A DNA stretch of 64,000 nucleotides from Caecitellus pseudoparvulus. Its lineage: Eukaryota; Bigyra: Bicosoecida. Positions 9,891-19,067 of the stretch are shown here, one piece after another. The notes under the pieces are model-generated. The model saw only the letters and a list, made by a program, of their open reading frames with translations. It did no database searches and was not told where the DNA came from. The translations under genes and the position numbers were made by a program. Position 1 is the stretch's first letter. Each line of letters opens with the position of its first letter. The stretch covers positions 24,093 to 88,092 of the forward strand of contig CBFFRQ010000045.1 in the NCBI GenBank assembly GCA_965644315.1. The letters run 5' to 3'.

Positions 9891-10497
9891 GCACATCTCT
9901 GGCTTCGGGCTGACTTGGTGTGGGTTCCTCCAGCAGGCAAGGCTACACACTCTGAGTGGGTGGCAGTGCAGGTTTGCGACGCATGCCGCACCGTGAAAGC
10001 GGCCACCACGATGGCCAGGTTAGGGTTGACCACAGTGCACGAGCCAGACAGTGCACCTGAGCCTTGCGGATTGAGAAGCTACGGCTTGAGCGCAACCCTG
10101 GGAAGAAGGACGTCTGCACCGACACCGTACCAAGGCCGTGGCGTGGTGGCGGGTGTGGTGACAGGCCAGGCGGGCCTCTTGATCATCCACATGACTTCCA
10201 TGTAGCAGCTGGCGGACAGTGTATAGCAAGACCTGGGCGGCAGTAGTGCGGCGGCTGTGGACAGTGTGCTTGGTGGGCGTGGTGGACGTTGTGGAGGTGT
10301 CAAGCGAGTGGGGAGTTAGGACGAGGTCGGTCCGGCACGCTTTGGAAGCGCAGTGGTGGAGTTCGTTTGCACGAGCAGAGGTGTGAGCCAGGCAGCAATG
10401 CAGACCAGGTAAGTGGAGCATTACCAAGGCTGCGTCAAAAGCAGCGAGCGACTAAAAAACATGCGTTGGAGATCAGAGTGTCGATCCTCCGATGACA
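9891..10497. repeat. Spacer after ank1, with a segment shared with the spacer after ank4
   Basis: No convincing gene is present. About 9975-10260 is alignable, with roughly two thirds identity by eye, to the reverse complement of about 21700-21970 downstream of ankyrin copy 4. Matching landmarks are CTGCACCGACACC (CTGTGCACAGACACC in the other copy) and GACCTGGGCGG. One short frame ends at the same place in both (ARPGRQ-stop and AGPGRW-stop), but neither copy has an ATG start for it, so this may be a decayed exon or a non-coding element. Confidence 0.5.
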
Positions 10498-10577
10498 CTG
10501 TGCTGTGCCGCCCGTGCTGCTGTGCAGGCGAGGGTGTTGGCGTGAGCGGGAAGTGCGGAAACTGAATTCCCCACGCC
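10498..10577 (+). promoter_or_regulatory. Conserved leader/promoter of ankyrin gene 2
   Basis: This has the same leader layout as copy 1: a GTGCTGCTGTGCAGGCGAG block, TGCGGAAACTG at 10554-10564, then GAATTCCCCACGCC directly before the ATG. Copies 1 and 2 share this last stretch; copies 3 and 4 carry a different common variant. Confidence 0.6.
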
Positions 10578-11549
10578 ATGGCTGATGGCAGCGACAGTCA
10601 GTCAGTGTTGGTGCAATGGAAGGCTGCATGCGACGGTGAACAAGCTGATGTGCTGTTAAGCGTGCTGCAGGAGTGTGGTGGTGGTGCTGATGCGGGTCTG
10701 GAAGGACTGTCAAGGGAAGATACGACCGCTGGCTTCATGGTTGCTTGTAAAACGGGACACATTGGACTGCTGCGTGAGCTGCTGGCGCTGGCAGGGGATC
10801 TTGCAGTGGATGTGCACGAGGGTCCGGAGGACTGTCCTGAGGCAGGGTTTCGGTTCGCTTGCCAGAATGGACACGTGGATGTGGTGCGCGAGCTGTTGTC
10901 ATTGACGGGTGATCGAGCCGTGGATGTGCACGCAGGGCTTGGGGGCGATCCTGAGTATGGCTTCCGACTTGCCTGTGTGAATGGACATGTGGACGTGGTG
11001 CGCGAGCTGCTCAAGCTGGGCGATGAACGGGAAGTGGACGTGCATGCTCCCTTCTGGGGCGAACCTGAGGCTGGCTTCCTCGGTGCCTGCGAGAAGGGGC
11101 ACGTGGATGTTCTGCGAGAGCTGCTGGCGTTGAGCGGGCATCGAGAAGTTAATGTGCATGTAGGGTCTGGTGGCACGCCAGAGGCTGGCTTCCTGGCTGC
11201 CTGTCAGTTTGGACACACTGATGTGGTTCGAGAGCTGTTGGCCCTGAGCGGGCACCGTGAAGTAGACGTCCACGTACAAGACTGGGGCGTTCCAGAAATT
11301 TGCTTTCGACGAGCCTTTCAGAATGGGCATGCAGGTGTGCTGCGTGAGCTGCTGGGCCTCACTGGCCATCGAGCCACCCCCATGCAGACACGCCTTGAGG
11401 TAGGGGAAGCAGTTGTGCAACCTGCCAAGGATGCTGTGTGGCACGGCACCAGCACAAGACAAGGCAGACGCACGATGCTGCTGCTGCGGACTTCTCGAAC
11501 GGCCAAGCTGCTCGGTCTGCTTTCTGTGCACTCCTCGGGCCGCCAATAG
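10578..11549 (+). CDS. Ankyrin-repeat family protein, copy 2 (ank2)
   Basis: A 323-residue intronless paralogue with the same N-cap (MADGSDSQSVL), about six ankyrin repeats and the C-cap (GLTGHRATPMQTR, then AVWHGTSTRQGR). It is two repeats shorter than copy 1. Repeat loops differ from copy to copy (for example HAPFWGEPEAGF and HVQDWGVPEICF), so surface residues appear more diverse than the helix core. It extends slightly past the shared C-cap with a short unrelated tail. Function unknown. Confidence 0.83.
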   Translation: MADGSDSQSVLVQWKAACDGEQADVLLSVLQECGGGADAGLEGLSREDTTAGFMVACKTGHIGLLRELLALAGDLAVDVHEGPEDCPEAGFRFACQNGHVDVVRELLSLTGDRAVDVHAGLGGDPEYGFRLACVNGHVDVVRELLKLGDEREVDVHAPFWGEPEAGFLGACEKGHVDVLRELLALSGHREVNVHVGSGGTPEAGFLAACQFGHTDVVRELLALSGHREVDVHVQDWGVPEICFRRAFQNGHAGVLRELLGLTGHRATPMQTRLEVGEAVVQPAKDAVWHGTSTRQGRRTMLLLRTSRTAKLLGLLSVHSSGRQ

Positions 11550-14240
11550 CACTGGATCCCGCAATACACAGCTGATTTCTCAATGCAAGGGCTACCATGG
11601 GAGCCATTGGTGTCCAGGGTATCCGACGTATTATTGCCTCCTCCATGTAGGAAGGTCCATGAATTAGGGTGTGCTTCTTCACCCATGGCCGGATGGGGAT
11701 TCTCAAACCACTCTTCGTGGGAATGCAGTGTAGTTCAGGCTCCGCACCCCTGCGATATGTTCACGTTGGCCAAGACGCTTGTGGCCTTTGCTTGAGTCGG
11801 TGGCAATGAGACAAGAAGTACATACTCTCCGTGCATTGTGGTGAGAGTTGAAAGGCGCTCAAGTTCAATCGACGAACTTGCTCGAGCTTGACTCTGACCC
11901 AACTTGCATGAAAAGTGGGGGCCAGTAGAAAGAGAAGCTTCGATCAATTGAAACAAGTGAAGAAGAAGCAAAAAGAAGGAAAGGCGACGAAAACGCAGCT
12001 GCATGCTCCCCAATGAAACGTATTCCGTCCGTCTTGAAATATGGCCCTTGTACAAAGGCGCCACAAGGGATGAAAGTTGATGATTGTGTCGAGACAAATG
12101 TGGGCTTCATGCCAAGAGGAGGAAACCCTTGCATGGAAACGCACTGCAAAAGTGGTGTTGCTTGGACGCGCTGCAGAGGACATACGTCGCGCAAAGTCTC
12201 GAAAATCTGTGCACGGCATGGATCCAAAAATTGTTGCTCACAATGACAGCTGAAAGTATTCCACAGTCCAGCACAGGCTTCAAAGAAGCACCATTCAAGT
12301 TCATGCATGGCATGATCTTGACATATCGATAAAGTTCTGGTTCAACAAAAGAGGACTGCAAGGTAATTATCCGTGTCTCGAATTTCTCTCATCAAAGCTG
12401 TTCCGCATGAAAGCCCATTGAGCTACAACATTGCCATGCGCAACTCATCAACAAGAATACAGATGCGACCTCTCGACACAAATGAACGACTCCAATAGAC
12501 ATTTATCTTGAATGTATGTTCAGGGCAGATCTTCCAAGCAAACTCTGATGAGGCCTTACTCGATTGGTCTTCAAAGTGAGTGTAAGCAGCAATTTCCTTC
12601 ACCACATTTTCCCTCTGAAATGACGAGAATCCGCTTGCAGAAGTCATTCTTGTCGTTCCATTCTCCTTCATCCGCAATGCGTACCAGCATAAGTTCTCGT
12701 TTATTTAAACACTTCAAGCGGTCGTGCTTGATGGAGTGAGATGAAATGTTCATGCGGCACAGTGTAGAACAAAGGAAGAACTGCATCACATTGCAGCAAC
12801 GCACAAAACGTGACTGCTCATGTGCTACCCCACAGCCATCCATAAAGCCTCTTCTGAATCGGATGTGCAAGGAAGAGTGATTTCTTTCACGCAAAGACTT
12901 CCTTCCTCATTTTCAGAGAATCTGGCTCATGAGAACTCAAGGATCTTCTGCCTCAAGCACCACAAGAATAACTCCATACTTTCATTCCTCAAGCAAGCTG
13001 CCTTGCGTTCCTCTCAGTGTTGCATCTCTATTTACATGAAGAGGTTCCCACATGATTATGCGGGGGAAGGAATTGTCATCGTTTCGGCTCTGGTGCAAAA
13101 GTGGCAGGTGATGGATGGTTTGTACTTCAAAACGTAGTGTAGATTTTTGATCGGTTTTGAGACGAGATTTGTTTCTGCCCATCTTTGCTTGAGAACGAGT
13201 CCGAATTCTTTGCAGCAGGTGCCCAACAAACTGAAGCACTGTCAGGCAGATGTGGACGCTGCTGGCTGCTCGTAGTCAAGTGATGCCGACTTCTTTGATG
13301 AAACTTGTTATCTCTTCGTGTCATCTTCGCAGTCAACGCTCAAAGGTGAACTGGACCGGTTAGGACTATGCGCCGAGTTTCCACTGTTTGACCATTTCCT
13401 TGAATTTCTGTACAAGCTCAAACATAAACGCAAAATCTGCATTGTAATTTCTGAGCAAGCGTTGAAGACAATGGTTTGTTCATCGAGGCATGCACCGTGT
13501 TCTTTCAAGGAGAGGAGTGAGTGTTTTCGCCATCTGATTCCACCATCACAGTATTTGCGCGTTCGATTTCTCATGCACTGGATGGTATCTCGAATGACTT
13601 TGCTTTCACTTCCGAGGCATAAGATACTGCAGTTGGTTTTATGTCATCAGATCGTGTGACTTGGGTTCTTGTACAAGACTCAGACTTCATACTTGCATTT
13701 GAGTCATTCTGCTTGGGAGAAGACTTGAGGTGTCGAGCGGGTAATGTGATGCAAAGGAGTCAATTAGGCCGTGCCCTTTGCTCTTACATTGCGCAGATCG
13801 CGTTTGTAAAGTTCTGTTAGAAAAGTGCCGTTTTCCTGGGACTTGCAGCCCATGGTTTTCTACGAGCGAGGTTTGCCCGAGGTGCATTCTGGGTGATTGT
13901 TGAGCGCAAAGCGGGCCAAAAGCTTTCCTCACGCCAAGGTCCTGTATTGGCAGAATTGCCACCCTCTTTCGCAGAGGCCACGAGTCCAACTTACCAGTTG
14001 AAGACCCAGCTCAGGCGTGAAGCCATAGCAACAGTGCATTTCTGCAAGAAGGGTCACGCATAGCCGAACTCTGCAAGAGGTGGGGAGAACGGCCTCTCTG
14101 GTGAACCCGCCTTTCCAGTAGAATCAACACTTTGAACGTCATGAGAGAACACACTTGCCCAGTTGTTGGTACCACAGCTGTGTTGCAGGAGGCCAGTGCT
14201 TGCGGCAACTCCAGGAGTGGACAGGACGTATCCCGGGTGT
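11550..14240. other. AT-richer, gene-poor island between the two ankyrin pairs
   Basis: Base composition changes sharply here. From about 11.75 to 14.0 kb the sequence is visibly richer in A and T than the surrounding DNA, which looks well over 60% GC. Frames of 80-150 codons exist on both strands but overlap one another, show no recognisable motif and no preferred codon use. Examples are 11865-12308 (-) and 13318-13659 (+). I see no tRNA, long direct repeat or terminal inverted repeat. It may be decayed foreign DNA or a structural spacer. Confidence 0.6.
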
Positions 14241-15249
14241 CTAGGCTGGTCGAGCACCCCATAGCAGCAGCATGGCCTTGCGACCCTGTCGAGTGCCTGT
14301 GCCGTGCCAGACGGCATCTCTGGCTGCCTGCACAGCAACCCCTCCGGCCTCAAGGCGTGCCTGCAGCGGAATGGCTCGATGACCAGTTAGGCCCAGCAGC
14401 TCACGCACAACATCCAAGTGCCCGTTGCGGCAGGCAAGCCAGAAACCAGCCTCAGGCATGCCCTGGTATGCAGCATGTACGTCAACCTCACGATGCCCGC
14501 TCAGCGCCAAAAGGTCAAGCACAACTGCAACATGACCAAACTGACACGCAAGTCTGAACCCGTGCTCTTGATCTCCCCTACTTGCCGCATGCACGTCAAC
14601 CTCACGAGCACCAGTCAAAGCCAGCAGTTCGCGCACGACATCTGCATGCCCTGCCTTGCATGCGAGCCGGAAGCCAGCCTCTGGCTCACCATCGGACCCG
14701 GCATGTACATCCACGGCTCGATCACCCGTCAGAGCCAGAAGCTCGCGCACCACACCCAGATGGCCATTCTCACAGGCGAGCTGAAAACCAGCCTCAGAGT
14801 CGCTCTCGAATCCAGCATGCACATCCACGGCTCGATCACCCGTCAGAGCCAGAAGCTCACGCACCACCTCCAGATGGCCACTCTCGCATGCGGCCTGGAA
14901 GCCGTACACGGGCTCACCCTCAACCCCAACACACACGTCTACCTCACGATCGCCAGTCAAGGCCAGCAGCTCGCGCAGCACACCCACATGCCCATTCTCA
15001 CAGGCAAGCTGAAAACCAGCCTCTGGCATGCCCCCACGCGCAGCATGCACATCCACAGCTCGGGCGCCTTTCAGATTCAACAGATCTCGCACCACACCCA
15101 CATGACCATTTGCACAGGCAAGTCGGAAGCCAGCCCCAGGCCCATCCTGATCTCCAGTGTGCGCATCCACCGTCAGCTCCCCCTCCAACGCCAACAGCGC
15201 ACGTAGCAGCCCAACATGCCCCGTCTTGCACGCGACCACAAAGCCAGCC
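14241..15249 (-). pseudogene. Ankyrin-repeat family protein, copy 3, 3' part (ank3, split by the retrotransposon)
   Basis: This is the larger, downstream part of the third ankyrin paralogue. The frame is fully open from the insertion point (GFVVACKTGHVGLLRAL...) through about eight repeats to the C-cap (GLTGHRAIPLQAR, AVWHGTGTRQGR) and a stop at 14241. The 5' part lies about 6 kb away at 21228-21373. Apart from the insertion no stop or frameshift is seen in either part; the combined length would equal that of copy 1 (385 residues). The gene was therefore intact until recently. Confidence 0.85.
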
Positions 15250-15416
15250 GTTCTGCTGGACGCTCGAGCGGGTGGTGTGGTGTTTTGAATGCATTGTTGC
15301 CAATGCATCCTTGCCGGACCGCCCGACACCACGGTGACCCCGCGCTCGGCACCGGCGTGCCGCAGTCGGCGGGGTCCCGTACCCGGTGGCCCCAGGGTGT
15401 CAAGGCGTCCATCCCA
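15250..15416 (-). repeat. Element repeat A, terminal copy (A2)
   Basis: A 167-bp block running from GTTCTGCTGGACG to GGCGTCCATCCCA, identical by eye to 15601-15767. It forms the 3' end of the element on the coding strand and abuts ankyrin copy 3. Confidence 0.92.
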
Positions 15417-15434
15417 AGGAGGGAAGAAGGAAAA

Positions 15435-15603
15435 AAAAGAAAAAGGAAGCGGGCGAAGTCAGGGAGGAAGGTTAGAGGGGGCATCGACGTGAGGGTCTGA
15501 GGATGGGAGGCGAGGTGAAGAGTGCGCCCCAGGCGACACTGCCCCGCCTCCCTCCCTGCAGAACCCCCGCTTGCCACCCCCTGCGGGGGAGGCAACAGCA
15601 GTT
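15435..15603 (-). repeat. Element repeat B, internal copy (B2)
   Basis: A 169-bp block from the A-rich run AAAAGAAAAAGG to CAGCAGTT, identical by eye to the terminal copy at 21059-21227. It lies between the two A repeats. Its junction with A1 reads CAGCAGTTCTGCTG, an inverted repeat of 5-bp arms. Confidence 0.92.
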
Positions 15604-15767
15604 CTGCTGGACGCTCGAGCGGGTGGTGTGGTGTTTTGAATGCATTGTTGCCAATGCATCCTTGCCGGACCGCCCGACACCACGGTGACCCCGCGCTCGG
15701 CACCGGCGTGCCGCAGTCGGCGGGGTCCCGTACCCGGTGGCCCCAGGGTGTCAAGGCGTCCATCCCA
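15601..15767 (-). repeat. Element repeat A, internal copy (A1)
   Basis: This is the second copy of the 167-bp A block. The recombinase frame ends inside it at 15751, so the last residues of that protein are encoded by repeat sequence. Confidence 0.92.
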
Positions 15768-16962
15768 CATCATTCACCCTTGCACCCAGCCCCCCTCGGG
15801 GGGGCCACTGGCCGTGGTTGGCCATCGGTCGGCGCAGGGGAGGGCGATCTTCGCCTCTCCTCTCCTTGGCCGTGCGGTGCCGGACGAAGGGGTGGGGCTC
15901 AGGGACCCGGTCCTCTGAGTACCCCTCCCCCTGTGTTATGCCCCTCGCCCGCGAAGCAGCCTCGCTGCGGCCCGGATCTTGAGTAGGCAGCCTGTTGCCC
16001 AGCATGGCGTCCCGAAGCAGACTGTGTCCTACCCCGGACCGACCCCAGTAGCAGAGGCTAGGAACGTTCGAGGTCGGGGCCCACCCTCCCTGTTGGTGGA
16101 TGGCCGCCGCTGGGAGCCCTTGCTGGACCCAGAACCTGTGGCCGCCTGGCCGCAGGCCTCCGAGGCCGACTCCGGTGTGCATCTTCAGCGCTGCGGTTAT
16201 GTCCGCCCCGTCCTGGGACGATAGCACCCGACCTTTTCCTCGGGTTGCCTCTGCCCTGAGGTGGTCGAACGCGCGCGCCCACTCTGGGGACCTGGGGACG
16301 GACCATTGCCTGTCCCGGTGGTGATGTGTCTTGTCCCCATGCCTGCCCGTCACCACCCATACGCCGTCACGTCTTGTAAAGGTGAGGTCGGCCCATTCCA
16401 GGTGCAGCAGCTCGCCAGCGCGCATCATGGCCCAGAACCCAATCAGCAGGCAGGCTTGTAGCTTTGGGCGTCCGCCCAGAGCGTCCACCGTTTTACGAAG
16501 CTTGCTCATAGGCACGTGTTCACGGTGCTGCACAGGCGGGCTCGGTTTCATCCGGGCCAGCGCCTTCGTAAGCTTGGTGAGCGTCATGCCCACTCTGCTC
16601 AGGTTCTCGACTGGGATGCACCATGAGTTCGCGGCGGCCAGCAGGGCCTTGAGCTTGCCGCCGGCCGACCGTGACGAGCAGGCTCCCGTCGTCACTTGGT
16701 GTCGGGCCCACTCGATAACCTTGCTCGCCCGCAACGGGCCCGGCGCCCTCGGTCCTCTATGTTCCCCGCGTGTACAGAAGCGCAGGAAGGACGCTAGGAG
16801 CCTGGCGTACTTCTGTTGCGTCCGTGGTGCTAAGCTGTGCCGAATACAGCTTCCGACGCCATTTAGCGGGATGGCCCGAACGAGCCGCGCTAGTTGCTCT
16901 TCCTTGACGACGATCCACCCTGCGTGAGGAGGAGGGCTGCCTGTTCGGCTGTCGTGACGCAG
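15751..16962 (-). CDS. Tyrosine recombinase of the retrotransposon
   Basis: The frame is open from 16962 (after a TGA at 16965-16963) to the stop at 15751, about 403 codons with no ATG near its start. It overlaps the end of the RT frame by about 73 bp in a different frame. An N-terminal core-binding region (PRTQQKYARLLASFLRFCTR) precedes the catalytic domain. The first catalytic Arg is in WAMMRAGELLHLEWADL. The box II region reads GLGGLRPGGHRFWVQQG, then GGW, then a candidate nucleophile in SLCYW. Where families have HxxR the His appears to be Gly (GGLR). In this class the protein would integrate a circular DNA copy into the genome. Confidence 0.8.
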   Translation of the reverse strand: MRHDSRTGSPPPHAGWIVVKEEQLARLVRAIPLNGVGSCIRHSLAPRTQQKYARLLASFLRFCTRGEHRGPRAPGPLRASKVIEWARHQVTTGACSSRSAGGKLKALLAAANSWCIPVENLSRVGMTLTKLTKALARMKPSPPVQHREHVPMSKLRKTVDALGGRPKLQACLLIGFWAMMRAGELLHLEWADLTFTRRDGVWVVTGRHGDKTHHHRDRQWSVPRSPEWARAFDHLRAEATRGKGRVLSSQDGADITAALKMHTGVGLGGLRPGGHRFWVQQGLPAAAIHQQGGWAPTSNVPSLCYWGRSGVGHSLLRDAMLGNRLPTQDPGRSEAASRARGITQGEGYSEDRVPEPHPFVRHRTAKERRGEDRPPLRRPMANHGQWPPRGGLGARVNDVGWTP

Positions 16963-19067
16963 TCAACGAGGTCGCCTGGGCCGCTCGCGCGCGCGTCTGG
17001 GTTAAGGACGACCCACTCAGTGGTTTGGTCGGTCGGCGATGTCTCTGCTTCCAGATTCAGGTCTACCATAGCGGCGGGAGGGGATCCCAGCCCGGAGGGA
17101 TCCACGGTCTCCGGGTGAGAGAGGCGGTCCGCCTGCCAATTCAACCACCGCCTCTCCCACCGAGCGACGAGGCGAATCCGCAGGCGCCTCTGCGCTAGGG
17201 CGAGGCAACGACAAAACTCAGTCATCGTTTCCGAACGGAGACTATAGCCGCGCTGGTGGATGGCCGCCGCGGCCCGTGAATCCACCACTGACTCCAGAAG
17301 AACCGGTGTACCGGGGCGCAGGCGATCCCGCACCATGCCGGCCGCCACGACCTGCCAGAACAGAGCCGCTACCTCCCAGGTCGTGGAGAGGCCGGAGGTA
17401 CGCAGCGTTCCCGGAGCGGAGCCGGCGACGCGCCGCGTCCAGGCCCAAGCCGTGGCCCTGGTGCCACCGGCCGAGCGGTGCACGGTAAGAAACCCTCCCA
17501 TGCCCCCGTCGCCTGCCGCGTCTGTCGCTCCGAACAGGGTAAGGCGGGAGTCGGTCGCGATAGGGACGGCGTCCCGAAGCAGGCGCGGGGCGTGGGGGAA
17601 CTGCAGTTGTTGTGCGAACCATTCGAGGGCCGCCAGGGCCGAGCGGGGGATGTTCAGGGGTCGTGACCAGCTCGTAAAGCGAAAGGCCGGCTCCCCCATA
17701 GCACGGTAGAGGGGGGCGAGCCGCGCCCGACCCTCTGTCATCAGTTCCGCGGGGCGACGAAGCTGCGAGGTGAGGGCTGCGAAAGCGCGCTTCCGGAGCC
17801 CCCGAGTGTCGCTGTGCAGGCGCTCGACCACCAGCTCCAGTGCCACTGCGAGGAAGACTCGCTTGTGTTCCGGGAACCGGACCGCGACCCCCGCGGGCTG
17901 CGCCGAGAGGTGAAAGCCCAAGTAGTCAACCTCAGACGCCGGCCCCTGTAGCTTGGGCGCGCTTAGCCCCAGCCCCAGCAGGTGGAAACAATCCTTTACA
18001 CCCTGCAGCACCTCGGCAGCCCGGTCTCGTGGGCTCGCCACCAGCAGGTCATCCATGTAGACCATGACCGCCGCCGAAGGGAAACGGGCCCGCAGAGTCT
18101 GTGCCAGCAGACCGGAGACCAAGCAGAAGACGAAGGGAGCCGCGGCCCACCCGAACGGGACGCGGCGCAACTCAAGAGGAGAAGTCCCGTCCCCGACCAT
18201 GGTAAAGCGCCAGGCCGCGCGGGGGGCCACTGGGATGGTGGTGAACCCGTCCTTCACGTCTGCCACGATAAGCTGTTTGCCGCCCCCGACGCTGCACAAC
18301 CACTCGGCCAGCGTCGGGTACACAAAGGGGATGCTGGCGGTGACGGCATTGACCGCAGCCAGGTCGAACACGACCCGGTCCTTCCGGGCGCATAGCGAGG
18401 AGGGCGGCTGAGCAGACTTGGCCCCGGTGACGAAGTCGACTGCCTCGCGGGGACACGACTCAGCCCAACGCCTCAGGCGGTCGGGGCAGTCGGGCTCCGG
18501 GTTGAGGGACCACTTGGAGACCACGAACGCGGAAGCTACTGGAACCCCTTGGCGTCTCCTGGCGCGCATGTCCGCCGCGTCGAGAGGGACCGCCACCTCA
18601 TCGCGCAACAACTGGGCGAAGCGATCCGCCAACGCCCGACGCTCCCGAGCCAGCACGCTGTAGGGCCTCTCCACTGAAAGCCGCCGGGGGGGGGGTGCTA
18701 CCATGAGGTCTCCGGGATCCACGCCCTCCGTGGACACCCAGACGATGACCCGGGCGGCCGGGCATCGCTGCAGCTGGGCTGCTACCCGGGAATCCCGCCC
18801 GCACACAGGGCACAACGTGCAGTGCGCCTGCCAGCACCCGACCGGGTCCAGAAGGCCGACCCGCCGTGGACGCGCTGCTGCCGCCAGCAGCTGTTCGAAA
18901 AGCCGCTGCGGGCGGAGCGAGGTCCCCCGTCCACAGGCCCGTATGACAGCCTCTAAGACGAAGGCCATCGCCAGGTGGTTGTCTGCCCGGGGGGCTGCGC
19001 TCTTCCAGAGATCGGGAGGGGTCTCCGGCACTGGCCAGCGGCAACGAACCCCCCGGGCGGCGAGTTC
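16890..19067 (-). CDS. Reverse transcriptase-RNase H of the retrotransposon
   Basis: The open frame covers about 725 codons. RT motif A is IVADVKDGFTTIP and the catalytic motif C is VYMDDLLVA; FGWAAAPFVF is the preceding block. RNase H follows with GATDAAGDGGMGGF (first Asp), TTWEVAALF (Glu), VDSRAAAAIHQRG (Asp) and NWQADRLSHP. An N-terminal CPVC motif precedes the RT. There is no ATG: the first Val/Met-type codon is a GTG at 19031. The frame is continuous with the gag-like frame except for one TAG at 19070-19068, so translation by stop-codon readthrough is possible. Confidence 0.9.
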   Translation of the reverse strand, partial: ELAARGVRCRWPVPETPPDLWKSAAPRADNHLAMAFVLEAVIRACGRGTSLRPQRLFEQLLAAAARPRRVGLLDPVGCWQAHCTLCPVCGRDSRVAAQLQRCPAARVIVWVSTEGVDPGDLMVAPPPRRLSVERPYSVLARERRALADRFAQLLRDEVAVPLDAADMRARRRQGVPVASAFVVSKWSLNPEPDCPDRLRRWAESCPREAVDFVTGAKSAQPPSSLCARKDRVVFDLAAVNAVTASIPFVYPTLAEWLCSVGGGKQLIVADVKDGFTTIPVAPRAAWRFTMVGDGTSPLELRRVPFGWAAAPFVFCLVSGLLAQTLRARFPSAAVMVYMDDLLVASPRDRAAEVLQGVKDCFHLLGLGLSAPKLQGPASEVDYLGFHLSAQPAGVAVRFPEHKRVFLAVALELVVERLHSDTRGLRKRAFAALTSQLRRPAELMTEGRARLAPLYRAMGEPAFRFTSWSRPLNIPRSALAALEWFAQQLQFPHAPRLLRDAVPIATDSRLTLFGATDAAGDGGMGGFLTVHRSAGGTRATAWAWTRRVAGSAPGTLRTSGLSTTWEVAALFWQVVAAGMVRDRLRPGTPVLLESVVDSRAAAAIHQRGYSLRSETMTEFCRCLALAQRRLRIRLVARWERRWLNWQADRLSHPETVDPSGLGSPPAAMVDLNLEAETSPTDQTTEWVVLNPDARASGPGDLVDCVTTAEQAALLLTQGGSSSRKSN

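Noticed and set aside
15250-15767. Reading the 167-bp repeats as LTRs of a Ty1/Ty3-type element
   Set aside because: The repeats are split (B at one end, A-B-A at the other), no protease or DDE integrase is present, and no 4-6 bp target duplication exists.
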